From Lathyrus oleraceus (Eukaryota; Streptophyta; Magnoliopsida; Fabales; Fabaceae), in NCBI RefSeq assembly GCF_024323335.1, contig NC_066583.1, positions 18,460,665 through 18,524,664 of the forward strand: DNA of 64,000 nucleotides, written 5' to 3'. A program made the translations under genes and the position numbers. Shown piece by piece: positions 57,001-64,000 of the stretch. Numbering within the stretch: position 1 is the first letter of the stretch; the number at the start of each line of letters is the position of its first letter. The notes under the pieces were generated by a model, which saw nothing but the letters and a program-made list of their open reading frames with translations, was not told where the DNA came from and made no database searches.

Positions 57001-58445
57001 ATAAGTTGACTTCAGTGAATCAAGGTCAAGGTGGTGAATTCAGAGTTGATGAGAATGGTGTTTTGAGATTTGGTAATCGGGTGTGTATTCCGGATGTTAC
57101 TGAGCTTAAGAAGAGCATTCTTGAAGAAGGACATCGTAGTGGTTTGAGTATTCATCCTGGAGCTACGAAGATGTATCATGATTTGAAAAAGCTATTTTGG
57201 TGGCCGGGAATGAAAAGAGAAATTGCGAGTTTTGTTTATTCCTGTTTGACTTGTCAGAAGTCAAAGATTGAGCATCAGAAGCCGTCTGGGCTAATGCAAC
57301 CGTTGGCTATTCCAGAGTGGAAGTGGGATAGTATCAGTATGGATTTTGTTTCTGGTTTGCCGAGGACAAATAAGAATTTTGAAGCTATTTGGGTGATTGT
57401 GGATAGATTAACGAAGTCGGCTCATTTCATTCCGATCAGAATGGATTATCCGTTAGAGAGATTAGCCGAGTTGTATATTGAGAAGATTGTAAGTTTGCAT
57501 GGTATTCCGTCGAGCATCGTTTCGGACAGAGATCCTAGATTTACATCGAAATTTTGGGAAGGTTTGCAGAGAGCTTTGGGAACTAAGCTGAGATTGAGTT
57601 CTGCATATCATCCGCAGACTGATGGTCAGACTGAGAGGACGATTCAGTCATTAGAGGATCTTTTGAGAGCTTGTGTTTTGGAAAAGGGAGGTGCTTGGGA
57701 TTGTTATTTGTCTTTGATTGAGTTTACCTACAACAATAGTTTTCATTCGAGCATTGGTATGGCGCCGTTTGAAGCTTTGTATGGTAGGAGATGTCGGACA
57801 CCGTTATGTTGGTATGAGTCCGGTGAGAGTGCTGTGGTTGGACCGGAGATTGTTCAACAGACTACAGAAAAGATTAAGATGATTCAGGAGAAGATGAGAA
57901 TTACTCAGAGTCGTCAGAAGAGTTATCATGATAAGAGGAGGAAGTCACTTGAGTTCCAAGAGGGAGATCATGTGTTTCTTCGTGTTACTCCGATAACTGG
58001 TGTTGGTCGAGCTTTGAAGTCGAAGAAGTTGACACCTCGTTTTATTGGTCCTTATCAGATTTTGGAGAGGATAGGAGAGGTAGCCTATCGTATCGCTTTA
58101 CCGCCGTCGCTTGCGAATTTGCATGAGGTTTTTCACGTGTCTCAGTTGAGGAGGTACATTCATGATCCGTCGCATGTAGTCCAAATAGATGATGTACAGG
58201 TGAGAGATAACCTGACTGTTGAGACATCACCTATGAGGATCGAGGATCGAGAGTTGAAGCAGTTGCGGGGTAAAGAGATTGCCTTGGTGAAGGTAGCTTG
58301 GGGAGGACCAGCAGGTGGCAATGTGACTTGGGAACTGGAGAGTAAGATGAAGGAGTCTTATCCGGAGTTGTTCGCTCGAGGTATGTTTTCGAGGACGAAA
58401 ACTCTTTTAGTGGGGGAGAGTTGTAACACCCCGATAATAATATAA
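54009..58445 (+). CDS. Gag-Pol polyprotein of chromovirus F, intact
   Basis: One frame of 1478 codons from ATG 54009 (MAGRGRDD). An upstream in-frame ATG at 53952 gives a hydrophobic extension I consider untranslated leader. Domains by approximate residue: retrotransposon Gag capsid 30-200; three CCHC knuckles 258-314 ([27 protein letters not shown]); protease DTGATHSF about 356; RT with LCVDYRQLN about 579 and [11 protein letters not shown] about 677; RNase H VYCDAS about 825 and VVADALSR; integrase HHCC from about 1040, catalytic Asp in MDFVSGL, Asp in SDRDPRF, Glu in DGQTERT; GPY/F motif FIGPYQIL about 1345; chromodomain-like tail about 1410-1455, which in this clade can guide insertion to heterochromatin. 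The stop lies 24 bp inside the right LTR. All catalytic residues checked are present. Confidence 0.95.
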   Translation: MAGRGRDDAAIAEALGMLAGVLGGNPNVVGMGAARQLSEFQKNNPPMFKGAYDPDGAQKWLKEIERIFRVTECADNQKVRFGTHMLSEEADDWWVATRTELESAGNAEITWAMFRERFLRKYFPEDVRGKKEIEFLELKQGNKSVTEYAAKFTELSKYYTPYSEAAGEFSKCVKFENGLRPEIKQAIGYQRIRVFSDLVDCCRIFEQDSKARAESYQQRVDRKGKNQIDRGRPYAAGKGFQRQSGMKRPSGGDSSAPVKCYRCGRAGHRVHECTSAEMKCFKCGKGGHLAAECRLKTVTCFNCGELGHISPQCPKPKKENQSGGKVFALSGSETSADDRLIRGTCYINGFPLVAIIDTGATHSFISLDCAVKLKLEISEMLGSMVIDTPAKGSVTTTSVCLSCPLSIFGRDFGIDLVCLPLVQVDVILGMNWLVFNRVYINCFDKTVIFPEIEEGKNLFLSARQVNEAVVDGAELFMLLATMEAKDKLVIGDLAVVCDFPDVFPEEVNELPPEREVEFSIDLVPGTRPISMAPYRMSAVELAELKSQLEDLLDKKFIRPSVSPWGAPVLLVKKKEGTMRLCVDYRQLNKVTIKNRYPLPRIDDLMDQLVGASVFSKIDLRSGYHQIRVKTEDIQKTAFRTRYGHYEYSVMPFGVTNAPGVFMEYMNRIFHPYLDKFVVVFIDDILVYSKSEEEHAEHLRVVLEVLREKKLFAKLSKCEFWLGEVSFLGHVISRGGVAVDPSKIEAVSKWEAPKSVAEIRSFLGLAGYYRKFIEGFSKLALPLTMLTRKGQAFVWDSKCEEGFRELKKRLTTAPILILPSSSESFEVYCDASLLGLGGVLMQNKQVIAYASRQLRVHERNYPTHDLELAAVVFVLKLWRHYLYGSRFEVFSDHKSLKYLFDQKELNMRQRRWLEFLKDYDFGLNYHPGKANVVADALSRKSLHMSMLMVKELDLIEQFRDLSLVCESTHNSVKLGMLKLTSNILEEIREGQKSDMLLVDKLTSVNQGQGGEFRVDENGVLRFGNRVCIPDVTELKKSILEEGHRSGLSIHPGATKMYHDLKKLFWWPGMKREIASFVYSCLTCQKSKIEHQKPSGLMQPLAIPEWKWDSISMDFVSGLPRTNKNFEAIWVIVDRLTKSAHFIPIRMDYPLERLAELYIEKIVSLHGIPSSIVSDRDPRFTSKFWEGLQRALGTKLRLSSAYHPQTDGQTERTIQSLEDLLRACVLEKGGAWDCYLSLIEFTYNNSFHSSIGMAPFEALYGRRCRTPLCWYESGESAVVGPEIVQQTTEKIKMIQEKMRITQSRQKSYHDKRRKSLEFQEGDHVFLRVTPITGVGRALKSKKLTPRFIGPYQILERIGEVAYRIALPPSLANLHEVFHVSQLRRYIHDPSHVVQIDDVQVRDNLTVETSPMRIEDRELKQLRGKEIALVKVAWGGPAGGNVTWELESKMKESYPELFARGMFSRTKTLLVGESCNTPIII
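58408..58420 (+). promoter_or_regulatory. Polypurine tract of F
   Basis: TAGTGGGGGAGAG just before the right LTR. It overlaps the end of the Gag-Pol frame. Confidence 0.88.
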
Positions 58446-60475
58446 TAATTATTTAAATTAAGTTAATAATATGTTTATTAATTTAATTTGATAATTGAAT
58501 TATTATTATTATTATTTTGGAATAATAATTATTGGGATAATTATTTATTGGAATAAAATAAGTTGGAATAATAAAAAGTCCCATTTTTTTGGTAAAAAGG
58601 GTTTGCACGTGAAAAGGAAAACACAGAGAAGCGGTTGAAAGTGGAAAAAGGGCAAAAAGGCAGAGCAAGAGAAGAGGAAAAGCTTGGAGCTCAGAGATTG
58701 CTGGATTAACTCAGGTAAGGGGGGTTTATCATCAATTAACGGGTATTATGGGATGATATGTACTGGGTAGTAAGAAACTATTGTTTTACCTCTGATTAGA
58801 TTGATGCATGATGAATTGTGAACTCTTTGGATGAACGAAATTGGGGTATAATTGAGGAAGAAATTCGTAGAAATTAGATGTAAAAGTGTCAAATTTTGTG
58901 TGATCGAATAAGATACGAATTGTGTTGAAAATATGAATGATTTCTGTGTAGAAATTGGACTGTGGAAGGTTGGGTTGAGTAGATCTCGTAGCAGAGAAAG
59001 CCATTGCAGATCTGAGAGTTCTGGTCTCTGGTCATACGCGTATGGCACTAGGCAATACGCGTATGAGATGGCTGGTACGCGTATGGATGAGGCCTTACGC
59101 GTATGAGTGAAAAAGATGATATTTTGAACGTAAATTGGTCTCTGTTGGTACGCGTAATGGGGGATTGTTACGCGTAGCATACGCGTATGAGACAGGTGAT
59201 ACGCGTATGGGCTGGGCGAGGAAATGCGCAATACGCGTATGAGAGTGGGCAGTACGCGTATGGACCTGGTCAGGTTTGGGCAATACGCGTATGGGCATAG
59301 GCAATACGCGTATGGGCAGAATTGTGAATTTTCTGTGCTGTTGTTGTGCAGTTTCTGATTGTTTAGGCTGAGTGTGTAATTCAGCTGATGTATGACATAT
59401 TAGGGATCATTTCCCGTGGCTTGGAGTAGTATAGGTATTAGTAGAGTGTACTAATACTGTGGTTGTTGTTTGGCATGATCTGATATGCTTATGTGATAAA
59501 ATATTGATGATGTATGATGATATATATTGTTGTGAGTGTATATATTATGCATGTTGTTGATGCTGCATTTGCTAGATGATTAGCATGCATGGCATAGCCT
59601 GTGGGGCTGTAGCTAATTCCCATGGTGAGGAATTAGTGAGTGAATTGTTATGGAATTGTTGTTGATGTTTGCATACTAGATGCTTAGTGTGCATAGTCTA
59701 GCCTTCGGGGCTGTAGCTAATTCCCATGGTGAGGAATTAGTGAGTGAGTCATTAGATCTCAAATGAGTGGGACTAGTGAGCTTAGTAGCCGTATCTGGAT
59801 TTGATCGGTGAGCTTGAACTGTATGTTCAAGAATAGTCGGTACCGCATGTGTGGAGTCTCATTGCATAATGAATGTATGGCATATAATATGAATGGATGT
59901 ATTCCAGTATTATATGTGTGTTGTGTGTTGTGTTGTTGATGTTGAGTATGGTTGAGATTATACATATGCTATATGTTACTGTTGAATATGATGTTTGAAT
60001 GGATATTGCCGTTGCTGAGTGCGTAGTCTGATTGGGGTGAATTGATGTGTTATTTACTTAGCATTACATGTTGTTCTATAATGCTTATTATATTGATTGA
60101 GGAACTCACCCTTACATCTATTTTTCAGGTAACGAGCAGTGAGTTGAGTAGAAGCTAGTGCTATGGAGTCTAGTGTCGTCCTTAGTGGGTCATGCTCTGG
60201 TAGATGTAACATCGGGAGGGAATGTTTGACTATGTTTTAATTTAGTTGTCGATTCAACTTTACATGTAATGTAGTACATGATTTGAATGTCGATGTTTTA
60301 TAACCGCTGCGAATTATGCAAAAGAGTCTTATTTTGATTAAATAAATGAGCATGACAGGATAATTTGATGATTGTTGTGAAATGATTGTGTGACACCCTT
60401 CGGGGCATAATTACTCTGATTTGATATGTTATATATTTTAATTAAATATTTTGGGGTATTTAGAAGGGTGTTACA
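58422..60475 (+). repeat. 3' LTR of F
   Basis: 2054 bp, almost identical to 51829-53884. Palindrome array at 59035-59312. Confidence 0.95.
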
Positions 60476-60480
60476 CGTAC

Positions 60481-60852
60481 TTCCTACGGATGCGTCGAAT
60501 CTCAGACTCGAAAGAGGTCTTCATCTGAGCCTTCTCAAGGACAAGCTAATCAACAATCTTCTTCCAAGCACCGGAAGGTTGAGGCATACTAGAGGAGGGT
60601 GGACCCTCTGGCTCTATATGTCTCTTCACTGCTCGGTCTTCAAGAAGTTCAATAAGCACATCTTTGTCCTTTGACTCAAGCTGCAACTCTTCATGCTTTT
60701 GGCTCAAAGCATATAACCGCTCTTCCCACATGTCCTTCTCTTGCTTCATCTTAGTGAGTGCGTCTTCCAACTCCTCTACGTCTTGGTTAGGGAGAGTTGA
60801 TGGCTCAACCATAACCATAGACATAGGTCTTTCATAAGCGTATGACATCTTC
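60481..60852 (-). pseudogene. ORF1 C-terminal part of outer Ogre D
   Basis: Minus-strand frame from about 60848 with a charged, coiled-coil-like segment (DVEELEDALTKMKQEKDMW, EERLYALSQKHEELQLESKD), then a Pro/Ser-rich stretch. It continues across F to a stop at 51774. Ogre elements carry an ORF of unknown function upstream of gag; position and order match. It is cut on the right by G at 60853 and on the left by F. Confidence 0.7.
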
Positions 60853-62541
60853 TGTTAGACGGTGTGGCTAGTGATCGAGAGGGGGGGGGGGTGAATAGAT
60901 CACCTCTTTGAAATTTAACGGATTTAAAGTTTTATCAGAGTTTTCAAAGTTGGCGGAAAAATCAGTCCCGAATCGACTTCCGTCTATTCTGAACCGCTAC
61001 TAGAAAACCGGACACACAAGTTTAATGCTGGATTTTAATGAGAATGACAGAAACAATTCACACCAGAATTTTAACTAATTGAATCCACTTATCATTAAAG
61101 TCTATTTCCAATGAATAAAATCAAGCTAACCGTTTTGTCAAACAGTTGGTGTGTATGTGATCGATGATAAACAGCAATGGAGTTTGATTAAAAGTTTTAT
61201 TGCCACTGCTGTCTTGCAAAAGGAACAATCACCACACACTAACTGAAATTGCGAAAACAGTTTTAAAACGTAAAGAGGAGTAAGGTAAGAATACGATACG
61301 CAGAGATTTGGTAAGGAAGTTCCCCACGTCGTCCTCGCGTGTGGGTACGTCTCCCTCTCAATTTCAAATGAAATTGAGAACTTTGATTATCAATTATTGC
61401 CGAATCCGTTGATACAAGGTTATGATACAAAGACTGAATTCTAAACTCTAAGAACCTCTTCTTGTATGAACCTTCACTTGATCTGAGCACGATCAATATT
61501 TTCCTGCACGAAATTGCAAACAATTCACCGGTTCCACGACCTGCTTGCGAAATCCCCCGATCTCCAAACGCAACGCTGCGGCTGAATATGTTCTGCAAAC
61601 GTGACTCCCAAACCCTCAAGAACACTCCAGTTCTTGAAGGACAAACCAGTAGGTTTTTCCTAGAAACCCCCTTCAATCTTCAACTCAGCTAGATCCTCGA
61701 TCGTTCCACTGCAAACCACAGCTAGATCCTTGATCGTACCACTGAACGTTATCTCGATGCTTCTTTAATCCAAAGAACAAGAATGGTTATGTGTAAATGT
61801 TCTTGAAGAAAAGTGATTGAGAAGATGAAGAAGACGAAGTCTCTTTCAGGTTTCTAATTGCTCTCAAACAATTTCTCCAACACTGCTTTTGATCTTGTGT
61901 TCAATTGTTTTCCCTCAATGAATTCGTTTTTTTTCACTGCTGTCATAACCTGTCTTATATATGCTGCAAAACAGTTACTGTTATAACATAAAACAGCTTT
62001 ATGTATTGATGCATAAGAGTGTGTATCGATGCATACTGTAAGATATGTGAATTTTTGGTGAAATTTATTAATCATGTATCGATGCATAATTCGTATGTAT
62101 CGATGCATGTGATTATTTCACTAGTATGTATCGATGCCTAATGCGCATGTATGGATACACATGCTGTTTCAATTGGTCATGTATCGATGCAGGGATCGTG
62201 TGGATCGATGCATAGAGTCTTTAGCCTTCCATGTATTGATGCATGACTCGTATGCATCGATGCATACTGAACAAAAAGGTTTTGTGATTTATCACATGCT
62301 GTATGTATCGATGCAGAGGCTTATGTATTGATGCATACTGACATAAAATGCATTTTAATTGTTATTTTAAGGGAAGTATCAATGTAGGTTTATATGTACA
62401 GTTATGCAACAATAGAGTGGGATGAAAAACATAATAAAAACACAAATGTATCATGTAATGCAATGCACAACCAACATTTGGATGATGATCACACAATTTG
62501 CTATCATTAAAAATTAATTCAAGGTAAAGAATTCTCCTACA
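60853..62541 (-). repeat. 3' LTR of element G
   Basis: 1689 bp; sense start TGTAGGAGAATTC, sense end CCGTCTAACA. It includes a G10-type run near 60882-60891 and an array of 12 ATCGATGCAT-like words at 62004-62336. No gene; ORFs here have no coherent domain. Confidence 0.75.
62004..62336. repeat. Phased array of 12 TATCGATGCAT-like words in G's LTR
   Basis: Starts at 62004, 62024, 62077, 62098, 62129, 62150, 62182, 62203, 62234, 62255, 62306 and 62326. Gaps alternate 20-21 with 31-32 or 51-53 bp, close to multiples of 10.5. Core ATCGAT is palindromic; a few copies have ATTGAT or ATGGAT. Confidence 0.88.
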
Positions 62542-62919
62542 AACTCCCCCTTTTTGATGATGGCAAATTCTTGGCAAGATGTGTGATACTCCCCCTGAGT
62601 TTGTGCATATCTGCATTTTCTCCCCCTTTGTCAATATCAAAAAGAGGAAGAAACTGATTTATCAAGGTAGCAAAGTGTAGCAGGACATGGCAAAAAATGG
62701 ATAACAGGCTATCAATCACAAAGAATGAAGCTTCAAGGTAAAGAATCATTCACAAAGAATGACGAATAAGGGCAATAACAATAGAGATAAACAGAAATTG
62801 AAAAGCATTTTAAAGGTACGAACGAGTTTAAGAGTTACATAAGCTAAATCATATATTGTGCAACAAAATAAAACTTGAGCAATATGAAATGAAATGCAGT
62901 GAGATGAAAGGATGGTGGG
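62542..62919 (-). promoter_or_regulatory. Polypurine tracts and 3' UTR of element G
   Basis: The sense strand has AAAAAGGGGGAG abutting the LTR (62544-62555) and two further GGGGGAG tracts near 62590 and 62622. Multiple tracts are common in Sireviruses. The rest is AT-rich and non-coding. Confidence 0.7.
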
Positions 62920-64000
62920 TTAATTTGGATTGTGGCCACCACAGGACTCCTCATCATGTCTGTCAGGATCTCGGTAGCTTGGCGGAGGCGGAGGAGGAGG
63001 CATTGTGTCTGGATTTTGGCCCATGAAGGAGTATTGCCTAAATCGGTTCTGAACTTCAATGCTTCTAAAGCTGTCCATAATCCCAGGATTTTCACGACAG
63101 TCATCCATAAAGCCGGACATTTTGTTGTAGAAAACTTGATGCCATTTAACCAAGTCTTGGTGCCAAGCGTGTTGATTCTGATACATCCGTGTGTGCTCAT
63201 CATGCCAGTCATGATGCTCGTTGTGCCATTCAGATTGTTGAACATGCCAGTACCGTGCTTCTTCATGGCGTTCTTTGTTGACAAGTTCCATCTGTTGAAG
63301 CATATGAGTGATGTCCGCAGTTGGTGTTGAGGCTGAAGTACCACCGGAGAATGGAGGGGCTGTAGGTTCAGGTACATAGTTGGTAGGAGACCACCTTCGT
63401 GGCACCCAATCACCCCAACCAGCATTGGCCTCAGCTTGTGGTGCATCTGTTTCAGCCGCATCCTGCATCTCTTCATCAGGCTGATCTTCAGCAACATGGA
63501 TGCGTTCCGAAGGTACGTCAAAATTGTAAATTCTGGTTTTGGATTTTCTTTCGTAGAAATAGAAGCATTTGCGGTCCTTGTCCCACCGATATCCCATATG
63601 CGATAGAGTGGCAGAGTCAAACTCTTGAGCAGCAGATGGAGATAGGAGAGGAACAATAGGTATTGCAACTTTCCAAAACTTAAGAATTTCATTATTTGAG
63701 AAGCATAACCTAGAGCCACATTCTTGGAGCTGTCTCGCACGTAAAATAGACGTTTTACAAAGTAGTTAGCCCAATTTAAGAAAACCTTATTTTGCAGAAT
63801 GTAGAGAAGATGTATGCTGGGCCTGTCCAACCGGGAATGTCCACTGTTTGTTGGACGCAGAATGTGTGTAATAATCCAGTGAAGAATACGCGGAGTTTGC
63901 TTGATCATACCAGACGTGACGTGTTCATCATCACTCAACGGTCTGTCTATCTTTAGGATAGATGGAGTAAAGTCCTTCATGTCAAATTCAGGATCAAAAT
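62920..64000 (-). pseudogene. Accessory (env-like / 'plant transposon protein'-like) ORF of G, frameshifted
   Basis: Coding runs in two frames. From the right edge to about 63690 there is a conserved-looking globular part (HVTSGMIKQTPRILHWIITH; NWANYFVKRLFYVRDSSKN). From about 63690 to the stop at 62920 another frame continues with MGYRWDKDRKCFYFYERK, an acidic linker, then a Trp/His-rich stretch (YWHVQQSEWHNEHHDWHDEH), a short run of Pro and an Asp/His tail. The frame change lies near 63684-63710 (one base missing or two extra). From memory the first part resembles the 'putative plant transposon protein' domain found in envelope-like ORFs of legume elements. I see no clear signal peptide or membrane segment in the window. 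Confidence 0.55.

Larger units (their letters stand above)
51829..60475 (+). mobile_element. Tekay-type chromovirus F (Ty3/gypsy), complete
   Basis: LTRs 51829-53884 and 58422-60475, target duplication CGTAC at 51824-51828 and 60476-60480, PBS 53889-53900, PPT before the right LTR, and one uninterrupted Gag-Pol ORF. LTR ends form a 10-bp inverted repeat TGTAACACCC/GGGTGTTACA. By eye the LTRs differ by one substitution (52148 versus 58741) and one TA indel near 52930. With intact coding this suggests a very recent, possibly still active, insertion. It sits in ORF1 of D. Confidence 0.95.
60853..64000 (-). mobile_element. Sirevirus-like Ty1/copia element G, 3' part, runs off the right edge
   Basis: Minus orientation: env-like/accessory ORF (62920-64000), 3' UTR with repeated GGGGGAG tracts (62542-62919), 3' LTR 60853-62541. 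The left target copy would be TCTTC (60848-60852); the partner is outside. Assignment rests on the AAAAAGGGGGAG polypurine tracts, the LTR end with GTGATCTATTCACCCCC, and an extra ORF between pol and LTR, all typical of legume Sireviruses (SIRE/Maximus) from family knowledge. Gag-pol is not in the window. Confidence 0.72.

Noticed and set aside
1..64000. Any cellular host gene
   Set aside because: All coherent protein similarity is to retrotransposon gag/pol or accessory ORFs. No exon-intron gene structure was found on either strand.

Overview
The window looks like plant nuclear heterochromatin, most likely from a large-genome legume of the tribe Fabeae (pea/vetch/lentil group). I infer this from the stacked Ogre-type (Ty3/gypsy, Tat lineage) LTR retrotransposons with very long LTRs, tandem-repeat-rich 3' UTRs and an archaeal-type second RNase H, beside a Tekay-type chromovirus and a Sirevirus-like Ty1/copia element. 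I see no cellular gene. Every protein-coding stretch is retrotransposon gag/pol or an element accessory ORF.

Layout, using letters as labels. D is the outermost element: a decayed minus-strand Ogre (protease and gag 48731-51470, ORF1 C-terminus 51774-51828 plus 60481-60852). C is a plus-strand Ogre inserted in the protease gene of D. It enters from the left edge (gag-pro 1-838 and 15945-16021, pol 16280-19753, 3' UTR 19754-21714 plus 46151-46396, 3' LTR 46397-48730). Two related non-autonomous Ogre derivatives are inserted antisense in C: A (839-15939, TSD GGTGC, in the protease ORF) and B (21720-46145, TSD GTTAT, in the 3' UTR). B's left LTR is split by a plus-oriented solo LTR, S (25435-31260, TSD CCAGG). 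D's ORF1 was hit twice more: by F, an apparently intact and very young Tekay-type chromovirus (51829-60475, TSD CGTAC), and by G, a minus-strand Sirevirus-like element (60853 to the right edge). The D>C>B>S stack is four levels deep.

Coding status: only F has a full open Gag-Pol (54009-58445) with all catalytic residues seen. C's pol carries a nonsense codon, a one-base frameshift and an Asp-to-Asn change in the integrase DDE triad. A and B share a deletion of RT, RNase H and most of integrase, and both have lost the capsid part of gag, but keep LTRs, PBS and PPT, so they must have moved in trans.

The most interesting content is non-coding. (1) Every Ogre-type LTR carries two to four copies of a ~72-nt unit that can form a three-way junction crossed by a pseudoknot, with arms differing by compensatory changes between copies. 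(2) The sequence just after the integrase stop is an array of hairpins with covarying stems. (3) The 3' UTRs of A and B hold dozens of small hairpins with constant loops (TTACCG on the plus strand; GGTTTGTA-like) and changing, still complementary arms. (4) The LTRs of the unrelated elements F and G each contain 12 short palindromic words spaced at multiples of about 10.5 bp. I know of no published description of these, but could not search.
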